DNA from: Herbidospora yilanensis | GTDB lineage: Bacteria; Actinomycetota; Actinomycetes; Streptosporangiales; Streptosporangiaceae | DNA length: 64,000 bases | Reading direction: 5' to 3' | Assembly (NCBI RefSeq): GCF_001570565.1 | Contig: NZ_BBXE01000032.1 | Coordinates: 1-64,000, forward strand | Shown here: positions 42,984-52,450 of the stretch, one piece after another | Layout: the number at the start of each line of letters is the position of its first letter | Position numbering within the stretch: position 1 is the stretch's first letter | The notes under the pieces: generated by a model | What the model was told of the DNA's origin: nothing | The model's input: only the letters and a program-made list of their open reading frames with translations | Databases searched by the model: none | Program-made: the position numbers and the translations under genes

Positions 42984-45263
42984 ATGGCGAGGTGGGGTGG
43001 TTCGTGGCGGTATGCGCTGACCTGGTGGGCCGGAGTGGCCGGCGTGACCGGGCTGCTGGCGCTGATCGGCTGGGGCCTGAGCGGTGAAGAAGGGCTGCAG
43101 ACGGCGGCGAACCTGGCCCAGTTGGTCGGCGTCCTCCTGGTCGTCCCGACGCTGCTGGTGCCCTTATGGCTATGGCGACGGCGCTCGACGGTACGGCCAG
43201 CGGTCACCTCCGCACACGTCGACCACGCAAAAGACGTGCTGGCCGGGCTGGTGGAACAGCAGTGGAAGACCGAAGCGACACTGCGCTCGCTGGATGACCC
43301 CGACCCGATCCCGGTGATCTGGCGCCAGACCGCCACCGCGGCGGTGATGGATCAGCCGGCCAACCTCACTCCCGGGGTGCAGCGGTTGACCGCCTCCAGC
43401 GACGACATCGCCACCCTGACCGGAAAATTCCGCAGCATGCGCCGCCGCCGCCTGGTCATCCTCGGCGGCCCCGGCACCGGCAAAACCACCCTGGCCGTCC
43501 AGCTGGTCCGCGAACTGCTGGCCACCCGTACCGCACATCCCGGCGAACCGGTGCCGGTGCTGATGTCGGTGGCCGGCTGGGATACCGAGGCCTTCCCCCG
43601 TCTGCACCAGTGGCTGGCCATCCGGCTCGATCAGGACTATCCCGCGCTGCGCGCGCCTGACCTGCCCACCGGGACGGCGGAGACGCTGGCGGCGCGCGGG
43701 CACATCCTGCCGGTCCTGGACGGGCTGGACGAACTGCCTCCCGCAGCGCAGCACGCCGTCATCGTGGCGCTGAACCAGTCCCTGGCCGACACCGATCAGC
43801 TGATCGTGACCAGCCGCACCACCGAGTTCAGCCGCGCCGTTGACGGCGCGGGAGACGTACTCACCTCAGCCATGGTCATCGAACCCCAGCCCATCACCCC
43901 GAAGACCGCCGCGGCCTACCTGAAGCGATGCCTGCCACCCCAGCCGCCGGCCGGTTGGGAGCAGACCCTGGCCGCGCTACGCGCCACACCCGCCGACATC
44001 GCCACACAGAATCCCAGCGCCACGCTAGCCGCGGTCGTCGGGACCGCCCTGGGTCTGTGGCTCCTGCGCGTCGTCTACATCGACGGCCGCGCCGATCCGG
44101 AGCCGCTGCTGGACCCCGACCGTTTCCCCGGCCCTGACCAGCTGCGCGGCCACCTGCTCGACCAGCTCATCCCCGCCCTCATACGCCGGCGACCCCTCAG
44201 CACCGACCCCGGGCACCTATTCCGGCCTCGCCGCCGCCACAACCCGCAAGACGCCACCCGCTGGCTCACCTGGCTCGCCTGCCACCTCACCCATCCCCGT
44301 ACCCCCGACGGCCGCCCCCGCACTCGCGACTTCGTCTGGTGGCACCTCGCCCGCCACACCCTCGATGATGGCGTGCGTACAGAGGCCATATTCGCGGCGG
44401 CGGCGGCCGTGGGGGTGATGCTCGGGCTCGGGTTCGGGCTTGTCCTTGGACTCGCGTTCGGATGGGGGATCGGGCTCACATTTGGGTGCTTTTTCGCGGG
44501 CGTATTCGGGTTCGCGGTAGTAGGCGGAGGTGGAGAAGATCCAAGTTTGCTGGAGCCCGGCTACGCCAACCTCTCCCTTCACCACCGAGGGATAGAACTG
44601 GTTAAACGCCTCACAGGCGGGCTCGGGCTCGGAATCGGAATCGGGCTCTTTTCCGGGCTCGGGGGCGGTGTCATGGGCGCCGCGGTGAATGTGCTCACGG
44701 TCGGGCTCAGCGGAGGGCTTCTGGGAGCTCTTGTGGATGGGCTCGTGGGAGGGCTCGTGGGGGGACTCGCAGGAGGGCTCTTGGTCGGTTTCTTGATCGG
44801 ACTTATCGGCTGGGCGGCATCACCTGCGCCGTTGGATCGCGTGAGCACGCCGGCCAAGTCATTGCGCGGTGACCGCACCCTAGTCCTCCTTCGGGCGACC
44901 ACATACGCGCTCGTGGTCGGGTCCTTGGCCGGACCTTTGATCGGACCCTGGATCGGGTCCTCGGTCGGACCCCCGGCCGGGCCATCGGCCGGGCTCTTGT
45001 TCGGTCTCTTGATCGGGCTCGTGAGCGGACTCGTGAGCGCGTTGAGGCTCAAACACCCGGGCGGAGTGTCCTGGAGCTACCTCGTCGCGCTCAGTGTGCT
45101 GAATCTACGCAGAAAACTGCCCCGCAACCTGATGGCGTTTCTCGATGACGCCCACCGGCTCGGCCTCCTCCGCACTGTCGGGCCCATCTACCAATTCCGG
45201 CACGCCGACCTCCAGGATCACTTGGCCGCAGACCTCTCCCCCGCGATGAAGAGCGGAGGTTGA
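42984..45263 (+). CDS. NACHT-domain NTPase with glycine-rich multi-helix membrane region
   Basis: A 759-residue protein. Two N-terminal membrane helices (residues 8-60) are followed by a NACHT domain: Walker A 'LGGPGTGKTTLAVQL' (Lys167), Walker B 'LPVLDGLDELP' (Asp246, Asp249, Glu250) and sensor-like 'LIVTSRTTEF'. Residues about 465-685 are an unusual hydrophobic stretch of GLxxGL-type repeats ('GVMLGLGFGLVLGLAFG', 'GGLVGGLAGGLLVGFLIG'), like stacked glycine-zipper helices. It ends in 'YQFRHADLQDHLA', the usual end of actinomycete NACHT proteins. STAND/NACHT proteins in bacteria can act in phage defence; a membrane-disrupting effector is inferred here. The gene stops 5 bases before an IS4-type remnant. 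Confidence 0.88.
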   Translation: MARWGGSWRYALTWWAGVAGVTGLLALIGWGLSGEEGLQTAANLAQLVGVLLVVPTLLVPLWLWRRRSTVRPAVTSAHVDHAKDVLAGLVEQQWKTEATLRSLDDPDPIPVIWRQTATAAVMDQPANLTPGVQRLTASSDDIATLTGKFRSMRRRRLVILGGPGTGKTTLAVQLVRELLATRTAHPGEPVPVLMSVAGWDTEAFPRLHQWLAIRLDQDYPALRAPDLPTGTAETLAARGHILPVLDGLDELPPAAQHAVIVALNQSLADTDQLIVTSRTTEFSRAVDGAGDVLTSAMVIEPQPITPKTAAAYLKRCLPPQPPAGWEQTLAALRATPADIATQNPSATLAAVVGTALGLWLLRVVYIDGRADPEPLLDPDRFPGPDQLRGHLLDQLIPALIRRRPLSTDPGHLFRPRRRHNPQDATRWLTWLACHLTHPRTPDGRPRTRDFVWWHLARHTLDDGVRTEAIFAAAAAVGVMLGLGFGLVLGLAFGWGIGLTFGCFFAGVFGFAVVGGGGEDPSLLEPGYANLSLHHRGIELVKRLTGGLGLGIGIGLFSGLGGGVMGAAVNVLTVGLSGGLLGALVDGLVGGLVGGLAGGLLVGFLIGLIGWAASPAPLDRVSTPAKSLRGDRTLVLLRATTYALVVGSLAGPLIGPWIGSSVGPPAGPSAGLLFGLLIGLVSGLVSALRLKHPGGVSWSYLVALSVLNLRRKLPRNLMAFLDDAHRLGLLRTVGPIYQFRHADLQDHLAADLSPAMKSGG

Positions 45264-45268
45264 GGTCC

Positions 45269-46142
45269 AGAGGCAACGCCGTTCAGTTAAGGCGGGGCCG
45301 GTGGTGTTCATGGACCGCTTTCGAGCATGGTGATGCCGATAGTGGCCTTGTAGGTGGTCCGATCGATGGCGGGTCCCCGTGCGTTGTATCTGGAGATCGC
45401 GCGTTTGACGACGCGGTCGCTGGTACGGACCCGCCGGGCCGGCAGGAGCTGTGCCAGCACGTGGCGGCCGATGGTGCCGACCAGATCGACCTCAGTGCCG
45501 GTGATGACACCGGCCGCCAGGACGATCTGGTCGCGTGCGGCGGCCAGAGCGGTGGCGAAAGCGGCCCGGTCGGGGTCGGTGCCCGAGGACGGGATCGGTG
45601 GCGTCGGTCATCGCGGTCCGTAGCGCCTGGTAGGCGATCAGCAGGGCCCAGACCTCCTGCTCGACTCCCTGCGGAGTTCGATCTCCCAGCGCTCGTGGTA
45701 GAGCCGGACCAGTTCCAGGGCCGGGTAGAGGCCGGGGTCGGTGAGAGTGGGCAGCAGCCGGTAACGGCCGGTGCAGGCGCCGTGGACGGTGCGGATGCCG
45801 ATCTCGGCGTCGATGACCCTGACGGTCAGCGCGCCCAGACGGGCCAGCGTGGAGCCGTCGCGGCAGCGGCGGCGGCGACCGGCCGGACTTGCAGCGCACC
45901 AGCAGATCGGCGCCGCGGCCGCACGATGGCCGGGCACGCCGGCGGCGGCGAAGTTCCGGTCGCCCGGCAGCAGCATCCCGGCCCGCAGATCCACAGCCAG
46001 CCGGCGCGCGTACTCCAGCTCACCCACCCGCCCCGTGTCGATCACCACCCGTGTCCGGCACGCCACCAGCGCGGTGAGGCGAAGCTGCGGGTATCAGCCC
46101 TTGACGAACAGACCACCGCCCTAATTGAACGGCGTTGCCTCT
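45269..46142 (-). mobile_element. Deleted IS4-type element with both ends preserved
   Basis: Imperfect 27-bp terminal inverted repeats at 45269-45295 and 46116-46142 (two mismatches) enclose a broken minus-strand transposase. At 874 bp it is shorter than a full element of this type. The right end falls on the stop codon of the secreted-protein gene at 46141. No target duplication is clear. Confidence 0.75.
45308..46066 (-). pseudogene. IS4-type transposase, 5'-truncated and frameshifted
   Basis: Recognisable blocks lie in several frames: 'RAGMLLPGDRNFAAAGVPGH' and 'RLGALTVRVIDAEIGIRTVH' then 'LVRLYHERWEIE' (the YREK-like Y-2-R-3-E box), then in a shifted frame 'GVEQEVWALLIAYQALRTAM', and finally 'DRVVKRAISRYNARGPAIDR' up to the stop at 45308. 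The N-terminus with the first catalytic Asp is missing. It cannot make active transposase, but the ends could still be moved in trans. Confidence 0.82.
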
Positions 46143-46458
46143 AGTCCACGGAGAAGCTCCCGGTGAGGGGCGGAACGTGGCTGCCGTGACCGGGCTGGAT
46201 CGTGATGCTCTGGGTCATGCAGAACGGATCGAGATAGACGCGGACGGGCATGTCGGTCTGGTTGTTCAGCTGATGGCTGGCGAGCGGCAGTCTGTGACAG
46301 CCCGCGGGGTCGCTGTAAATCGACAGCGGAGTGAACTCGGTGCTGAACACGACCACCTGGCCGGTGGCGGCGTGGGCGGGGATCGGAGCGCCCAGCACAC
46401 TGACGACGGAACTCGCAGCCGCCAAAACGATGAACCCCAGCCGGGACTTCGAAGACAT
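46141..46458 (-). CDS. Small secreted protein, 105 residues
   Basis: Signal peptide to about residue 30 ('VLGAPIPAHA'), mature part about 75 residues, beta-rich, with two Cys ('PAGCHRLPLASH', 'YLDPFCMTQ') probably forming a disulfide. Its TAG stop overlaps the end of the IS4-type element, so the natural C-terminus may have been longer. Function unknown. Confidence 0.72.
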   Translation of the reverse strand: MSSKSRLGFIVLAAASSVVSVLGAPIPAHAATGQVVVFSTEFTPLSIYSDPAGCHRLPLASHQLNNQTDMPVRVYLDPFCMTQSITIQPGHGSHVPPLTGSFSVD

Positions 46459-46785
46459 CCGTGCTCCAGTGAAAAGGGCCCGCGTATCGGGCCGGCATCA
46501 CTGGTATTCCATGATCCTTTGCTCCGCCAGCGGGCTACTGGAGATCTTGGTCAAGTCAATACCTCCGACGAGGATGCCGGCTGACGTCGCGCCGTGAAGC
46601 GGTCATCGCGCGCACCCCCTGCCGGCGTCCCCGATCGGCTGTGGTTACGGTCCGCGACTACGGCCAGACCTGACACGGCCCCGAAGAAGGGCTCGCGCAC
46701 GGCGGCGGCGTTGAAACGTTCATCGCCCGCACCTGACCGGACTCCACTCGGCCCGAGATTCGTCCGGCCAGGTCTCGGCGAATTC
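46459..46785. other. Intergenic, 327 bases
   Basis: Between two minus-strand secreted-protein genes. There is a short hairpin (GGCCCG...CGGGCC, about 46476-46491) but no gene. Confidence 0.45.
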
Positions 46786-47334
46786 TCAGGCGAGCGTGAA
46801 TTGGGCGTGGAAGGAACTGGCGACGGAGGAGCTGTTCACCGCCGCCCGGGCACCCGAGGACAACGAGCCGCCCTCGACGTTGAGGTACAGGACCGGGCAG
46901 CAGATGACGCGGATGTTGTACAGGTCCTTGGTGCCCAGATTGCCGATCTTCAGGACCTGGTAGCGCTGGGTGGTGCTGTTGGCGAAATCGCAGTCCCACT
47001 GCATCATCCAGCTACCGTTGACCCTGGTGGGCGTGGTCAGCAGCTCAAGGCACTTGCCGCTGTTCAGGTTGATCCACTGGACGTAGCAGTTGGCGCCGCA
47101 CGGCCGGTTCATGTTCCAGAGCTGGTTCGGCGCGTTCGTGCAGGGAGCCTGCTGGATCGGCGCGCCGTTGGCGGTGGAGGAACCGGCCACTTCCAGGCAC
47201 ATGTCGCTGTGCCGGGCGCGGAGGACGAACGCGCCGATCACGTCGGCCGACGCCGGAGCGGACGGCACTATCAGACCGAGCATCAGCACTATGACGGCGA
47301 TTGAGGACATTGCGGTTCTCCGCGGGAAACGCAT
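46786..47334 (-). CDS. Secreted ricin-type (RICIN) lectin-like protein
   Basis: A 182-residue protein with a signal peptide to about residue 30 ('LIVPSAPASA'). The remainder is one beta-trefoil with repeats 'FVLRARHSDMCLEVAGSS', 'QQAPCTNAPNQLWNM' (QxW-like), 'NSGKCLELL' and 'RYQVLKIGN', as in R-type lectins. Several Cys pairs. No catalytic domain, so it is a stand-alone carbohydrate-binding secreted protein. Confidence 0.83.
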   Translation of the reverse strand: MRFPRRTAMSSIAVIVLMLGLIVPSAPASADVIGAFVLRARHSDMCLEVAGSSTANGAPIQQAPCTNAPNQLWNMNRPCGANCYVQWINLNSGKCLELLTTPTRVNGSWMMQWDCDFANSTTQRYQVLKIGNLGTKDLYNIRVICCPVLYLNVEGGSLSSGARAAVNSSSVASSFHAQFTLA

Positions 47335-47741
47335 TTCACATACCTCCTGACGGTCTCGTGACCGTCAGGGTCGTCGACGAATCACGGCAGGTAAATTCCT
47401 CAGGGCCGGTACGCGATGCGACGACGCCGATGTGCGTTCTGCTCGATGTGACCGTCCGTGAAGTCGATCAGGCTGCACTGCTGCAGATGCCTCTGTGGAG
47501 TCGATCGCGACCCCGCCGCTCCCGTGCCGATGGCCACCGGCCGTCGGGTGCCGCTGGAGGATCCCGATCCGTGGACGAGCGGCAGTGGCGAACCGTCGTG
47601 GACCGCGGATGATCCGTGCCCGGCCCCAAAAGCGTCCGTCTCGGACAACCTCTCGTAGCGGCCTGACCAGCCGATATAGCTCGCGTATAACCCGATGGCC
47701 CAGCGTTCTGCCCGTCAGGTCAACCGGCATGAAGGAGCGGA
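47335..47741. other. Divergent intergenic region between two secreted-protein genes
   Basis: About 400 bases with no gene supported. AT-rich spots near 47675-47695 could be the promoter of the plus-strand gene. Confidence 0.45.
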
Positions 47742-48146
47742 ATGCGAAAGATCCACAAGCTGGCCGTCGTCGCGGGGTCGATCTCGGCGCTCGTCCTCGG
47801 AGCAGCACCGCCGGCCATGGCCGCCAGTTCGAGTTGCTATATCCCGCCGGCCTGGACCACCTGCACGACGGGAACGGTGTCGGCCAACTCCTCCACCCAC
47901 GACCTCATGATCATCGCCACGAACTGCCCAGGCCCGCTGGGGGGCAAGACTCTGGCCATCAAGCTCCAGGACGTGGGCACCGGACAGTACTTCTGGCATT
48001 CGTCCGTCCCCTACGGCTACGCGCGGTACGCCAAGGTGTCCGGCCTCTACGGCAGCTACAAGCTGCGTCTGGACGGCGAGCCCGTCCGTTACGGCTCGAT
48101 CAACAACGACATCGGCAACTACACGCTGGGCCTGCGTGCCTGCTGA
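47742..48146 (+). CDS. Small secreted protein, 134 residues
   Basis: Signal peptide to about residue 28 ('GAAPPAMAASSS'). The mature part of about 105 residues has four Cys (two disulfides likely) and many Tyr, Gly and Ser ('HSSVPYGYARYAKVSGLYGS'). An AAGGAG-like box precedes the ATG. It converges with the SARP gene, whose stop is the next base. Family and role unknown. Confidence 0.75.
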   Translation: MRKIHKLAVVAGSISALVLGAAPPAMAASSSCYIPPAWTTCTTGTVSANSSTHDLMIIATNCPGPLGGKTLAIKLQDVGTGQYFWHSSVPYGYARYAKVSGLYGSYKLRLDGEPVRYGSINNDIGNYTLGLRAC

Positions 48147-51100
48147 TCAGCCGCAGGTCGCCTGACGGGGGAGCCCGGCGGCGTAGGTGTCCCACTCGGC
48201 GGGGGTGAGGTCGCGTCCGGCCGCCCGGCACAACCGGGTGACCGCCTCGGCGGGGTCGAGGGGCCAGCGGATGATGCGGCCGGAGTCGTCGCCGCTGATC
48301 AGTTCGCCCGCCGGGGTGAAGGCGAGGGTTTTGATCGGCAGGGTGGGACCGGTCAGCCGGGCGAAGGGGCGTCGGCTGGCCAGGTCCCACACGATGATCG
48401 TGCGGTCCTCCCCGGCCGAGGCGAGCAGCCGTCCGTCGGTGCTGAAGGCGACGGCGTGCACGGGGGCGGTGTGGCCGGTGAAGGTGTCGAAGGTCCGGCC
48501 GGCCGGGTCGTGCAGTTTGACGGTACGGTCCGAGCCCGATGTGGCGATCGTCGCCCCGTCGGGGCTGAAGGCGACGTCCAGGATCGACCCGTGGCCCGGT
48601 CGTACCCGGGAGATCTCCTGGTCCGTGCCGGTGTTCCAGAGCAGCAGCAGGTCCGACGGGCCGGCCGAGACCAGCAGCGGGTCGCGCGGGCTGTAGGCCA
48701 CGACCGTCGACAGGTACGCGGACGCGTCGAACGGTGTCTGCTTCGGTTCGGCGGGGTCGGTGACGTCCCAGCGGAACCGGGTGAGCGCGGTCGTCACCAG
48801 CGACCGGCCAGACGGGTCGAACGCCACGCTGGTGGTGGCGCCCGTGCCCGCGTAACGGGTCTCGCTCAGCCGCCGCCGGGTGGGCACGTCCCACAGGGTG
48901 AGGCTGTGGTCGCGGCCGACGGCCGCCAGCAGCCGTCCGTCGGGGCTGAAGGCGATCGATCTGACCTGGTCGGAATGTCCGTCGAGGACGGCGAGGGGGC
49001 GTCCGGTCAGGTCCCAGAGGCGGACGGTGCGGTCGCTTCCGGCCGAGGCCGCGGTCGTCCCGTCGGGACTGATCTGGAGGTCGTTGACGGCCCCGCTGTG
49101 GCCGCCGAACAGCGGGACGGCGTGCTCGCGCACCACGATCGAGGCGCCCATGCCGCCCGAGGCGAGGCGGGAGCCGTCGGCGCTGAGGGCCAGGGCCCGG
49201 GTCTCGGCCCTGCTGCGGTCGAGGTAGGTCTCCACGGGCTGCCGGCGGGTCAGGTCCCAGATGGTGATCATCCCGTCCTCGTCGGCCACCGCGACCCGGT
49301 CGCCGGCGGGGGCCGACACCTCCCAGGCGTAGGGGCCGTTCGTCGGCAGGGTGAACTCGGCGGTGACCTCGTCGCGGGTCAGTCTCCAGAACCGGGCGCC
49401 GCCGGTGTCGGAGGCGGTGACCAGCGTGTCCCCGGACACGATCACCCGGTGCACGTGCCGGGTGGGCACCGTGGCGTGGCGGCGGCCGGTGCCGACGTCC
49501 CACACGACCGGTTCGTCGGGCCCGGTGGCGACCAGTAGGGAGTTCCCCGCGGCGAAGGCCAGGGAGCCGATCGACGGGCCGCGGGTGTCGATCGTGCGGT
49601 GGGCGCCGCCGGGCAGTGTCCACAGGTCGATGGTGCCGTCGTCGTGGCCGGCCGCGACCGTGCGGCCGTCGGTGGAGAACGCCATGGCGGGGGTCAGGTC
49701 GGTGAGCCGTCGGGTGAAGACGGCCTTCATCGTGGTGGTGTCCCAGACGACGATCGAGCCGCGCGCCTTGTCCACGGCCGGTGCACGGGCGGTCGAGGCG
49801 AGGTAGCGCCCGTCGCCGCTGAACGCCACGGTCCTGGCGTAGAGGTTCACCTCGCCCAGGTGGTCTTTCAGCGTGGCGATCCGGCGATGGTCGCGGTCCC
49901 ACACGGCGACCGTGCCGTCGACCCCGGCGGCGGCCATCATCCCGCCGTCGGGGCTGAAGGCCAGCGCGTAGACGCCGGAGCCGTCAGGCTTGACCTCGAC
50001 GCGCCGCCGGGCCGCCGCCGCGACGCTCAGCACCCCGCCGACGGTCTCGGCGTCGGCGGTGAGGCGGTGGGCGGCGACCGCGAGCAGGCCGGCCAGGCTC
50101 GGGTCGGTGTCGAGCAGGAACCGGGCCGTCAGCGACAACCGGCCGGAGGCCGCGATGTGCTGCTGGCGCTCGGCTTCGCGGCCCTGGCCGACCGCGACGC
50201 CGCCGCTGACGAAGGCCAGCAGGAGCAGCGCCGCGATCCCGGCGACCATCCGCTTGAGCAGCCGGTTGCGGCGGCGCACCGCGACGATCTCGTCCTGCTC
50301 GGCCTCCCGGGACGCGTTCAGGAAGGCGGTCTCCAGGGCGTTCGGCTCGCCGGGGTGCTCTTCCGCCCACGTACGGGCGGACGAGAGCCGCGCCCCCCGG
50401 TAGAGCATGCCGGGGTCGCGGCCCTGGCCGTCCCAGAGCCGGGCGGCGTCGGTGACGCCCCGGTGCACCAGCAGCGCCGCGCGGTCGTCGGTGAGCCAGC
50501 CACGCAGCCGGGGCCAGTTCCGGATCAGCGCCTCGTGCGCGACCTCGGCGGAACCGTCGCCGAGCGTGACCAGCCGGGCGGCGGCCAGCCGCAGCAGCAC
50601 CCCGGTGACCACCGGTTCGGCGGCGAGGCCGACCAGTTCGGCGGAGGAGACCGGGCGGCGGGTGTCCTCGGTGCCCTCCCCCAGGGCCGACAGCCGCAGG
50701 AAGATGCGCCGGGCGACCTGGCGTTCCTCGGGGCCGAGGCCGGCGTACACCTGCTCGGCGGTCTGGGCGACGGCACCGGCGACGCCGCCGGTGCCGTGGT
50801 AGGCGTCGAGGCTGAGCAGGGTGCCCTCGCGGGCCCGCCAGGTCTCCAGGAGGGCGTGCGAGACGAGCGGCAACCCGCCCGGTTCGTCGACGGCGGCGGC
50901 GACGATCTCGGCCAGCAGCTCGGGCTGCACCCGCAGCCCCGCCCGCGCGGCCGGGCCGACGACGATGTCCCGCAACTCGGCCGTCGACGGCGGCCCCACC
51001 AGCACCTGGGCCTCGCCGCCGAGTGCCTCGACGAGGTCGGGATAGCGGGTCAGCCGCCCCAGGAAGTCGGCCCGCACACCCAGCACGACCCGCCGCCCGG

Positions 51101-52238
51101 GCTCCAGCAGCCGGGCCACGAACGCGCGCCGCTCCGCCTCGTCGGCGCAGAGCGTGAAGACCTCCTCGAACTGGTCGACGACCAGCAGGACGCCGGTCTC
51201 CGCCGACACCTGGGCGAGCGGATGCTCCCCCGGCGTGACCAGCACGCTGCCCGGCCGCGCCCCGACCAGCCCGGCCCGCAGCAGCGACGACTTGCCGCTG
51301 CCCGAAGCGCCGAACACCGCCACGAGCGGCAGCCGGTCCGACAGCTCGACCAGCCGGTCGCGCAGCGCCTCCCGTCCGAAGAACCAGGCGGCGTCCGCCG
51401 CCTGAAAGGCCGCCAGTCCCCGGTACGGGCACTCGCCGCTGTCGGCGGGAAGGGGGATCAGCTCCTCGTCCCCCCGCAACATCGCCTCGTGCAGCCGCCG
51501 CAGTTCGAGGCCCGGCCCGACGCCGAGCTCCCGGTCGAGCACCTCCCTGGCCTCGTGGAAGCTCTCCAGCGCCTCGGCCTGCCGGCCGGAACGGTAGAGC
51601 GCCAGCATCAGCCGGCCGCGCAGCCCCTCGCGGAAGGGATGCCGCCGCACCAGCTCGGTGAGCTCCGCGACGCTGTCGCCGGGACGACCGGCCCGCAGCA
51701 TGGCGGCCGCCCACGACTCGGCCGCGGCGAGCCGGGCCTCCTCAAGAACCCGCGCGGCCTCGGAGACCGGCGGGCAGTCGGTGAACCCCTCGAACGCCTC
51801 CCCCCGCCAGGTCCTCAGGGCCTCGCTCAGTCTCTTGACGGCCAGTTCGGCCTCCCCGGCGGCCAGCGCCGCCACGCCCTGAGCCGTCAGGTCACCGAAC
51901 CGGCGGGCGTCGAGCGCCGGGGCGTGGAGGGTGTAACCGCCGGGCCCGCGCGTCAGCACGTCGTCGCCCAGGATCCGGCGCAGCCGGTGGACGTACAGAT
52001 AGAGGTTGTGCCGCGCCGACGCGGGCGGCCGGTCGCCCCAGACCGCGTCGACCAGCGCCTCGGCCGAATGAGGCCGCCCGGCGCCGGCCAGCAGCACGGC
52101 GAGCGTCAGCCGCAGCTTGCGGCCGTCCCCGAGAGGGACCGCACGCCCGTCCCGGATGACCTGCAACGTTCCCAGGACATTGAACTCCACCCGGCTCCTG
52201 CCTGTCGGGCCAGCCCCGGTCGGGGGTCGGTCCATCAA
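48147..52238 (-). CDS. AfsR-like regulator: SARP DNA-binding/BTAD, STAND ATPase, membrane helix and WD40 propellers
   Basis: A 1363-residue protein. Residues 15-110 are an OmpR-type winged helix of SARPs ('VLGTLQVIRDGRAVPLG', 'RHNLYLYVHRLRRILGDDVL') and 110-260 the BTAD domain. An nSTAND1-type ATPase (about 275-660) starts at 'CPYRGLAAFQAADAAWFFGR' with Walker A 'FGASGSGKSSLLRAGL' and Walker B 'LLVVDQFEEVFTL'. A membrane helix (about 680-700) is followed by roughly fourteen WD40 repeats ('LAFSPDGGMMAAAGVDGTVA', 'VRLWDLTGRPLAVLDGHSD'). The membrane helix would tether a transcription factor, unusual for SARPs. No biosynthetic cluster is next to it; the target is unknown. Confidence 0.92.
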   Translation of the reverse strand: MMDRPPTGAGPTGRSRVEFNVLGTLQVIRDGRAVPLGDGRKLRLTLAVLLAGAGRPHSAEALVDAVWGDRPPASARHNLYLYVHRLRRILGDDVLTRGPGGYTLHAPALDARRFGDLTAQGVAALAAGEAELAVKRLSEALRTWRGEAFEGFTDCPPVSEAARVLEEARLAAAESWAAAMLRAGRPGDSVAELTELVRRHPFREGLRGRLMLALYRSGRQAEALESFHEAREVLDRELGVGPGLELRRLHEAMLRGDEELIPLPADSGECPYRGLAAFQAADAAWFFGREALRDRLVELSDRLPLVAVFGASGSGKSSLLRAGLVGARPGSVLVTPGEHPLAQVSAETGVLLVVDQFEEVFTLCADEAERRAFVARLLEPGRRVVLGVRADFLGRLTRYPDLVEALGGEAQVLVGPPSTAELRDIVVGPAARAGLRVQPELLAEIVAAAVDEPGGLPLVSHALLETWRAREGTLLSLDAYHGTGGVAGAVAQTAEQVYAGLGPEERQVARRIFLRLSALGEGTEDTRRPVSSAELVGLAAEPVVTGVLLRLAAARLVTLGDGSAEVAHEALIRNWPRLRGWLTDDRAALLVHRGVTDAARLWDGQGRDPGMLYRGARLSSARTWAEEHPGEPNALETAFLNASREAEQDEIVAVRRRNRLLKRMVAGIAALLLLAFVSGGVAVGQGREAERQQHIAASGRLSLTARFLLDTDPSLAGLLAVAAHRLTADAETVGGVLSVAAAARRRVEVKPDGSGVYALAFSPDGGMMAAAGVDGTVAVWDRDHRRIATLKDHLGEVNLYARTVAFSGDGRYLASTARAPAVDKARGSIVVWDTTTMKAVFTRRLTDLTPAMAFSTDGRTVAAGHDDGTIDLWTLPGGAHRTIDTRGPSIGSLAFAAGNSLLVATGPDEPVVWDVGTGRRHATVPTRHVHRVIVSGDTLVTASDTGGARFWRLTRDEVTAEFTLPTNGPYAWEVSAPAGDRVAVADEDGMITIWDLTRRQPVETYLDRSRAETRALALSADGSRLASGGMGASIVVREHAVPLFGGHSGAVNDLQISPDGTTAASAGSDRTVRLWDLTGRPLAVLDGHSDQVRSIAFSPDGRLLAAVGRDHSLTLWDVPTRRRLSETRYAGTGATTSVAFDPSGRSLVTTALTRFRWDVTDPAEPKQTPFDASAYLSTVVAYSPRDPLLVSAGPSDLLLLWNTGTDQEISRVRPGHGSILDVAFSPDGATIATSGSDRTVKLHDPAGRTFDTFTGHTAPVHAVAFSTDGRLLASAGEDRTIIVWDLASRRPFARLTGPTLPIKTLAFTPAGELISGDDSGRIIRWPLDPAEAVTRLCRAAGRDLTPAEWDTYAAGLPRQATCG

Positions 52239-52450
52239 AGCCGATCCCCGGGGCGTTGATCAAGTGCCGTGCCCGGACGAGAGTCCGGCCTGCCCGGTCA
52301 TCGGGCCTGAACGAACGGGGCACGTGCACGGTCTGAGCGCGATGCGCGCCCGCCACCCCGAGCTCGCCACCGACGGCCAGGACGCCGCTCCCACCGAAAG
52401 TCCGGAGGACCCGGCCGCCGCCGAGCCGGATCCACGGCGTTCTCCCCGGG

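Noticed and set aside
44400..45030. Glycine/leucine repeats as a tandem DNA repeat or frameshifted region
   Set aside because: The protein frame stays open with regular hydrophobic helices and resumes the family C-terminus; DNA periodicity is irregular, so it is coding.
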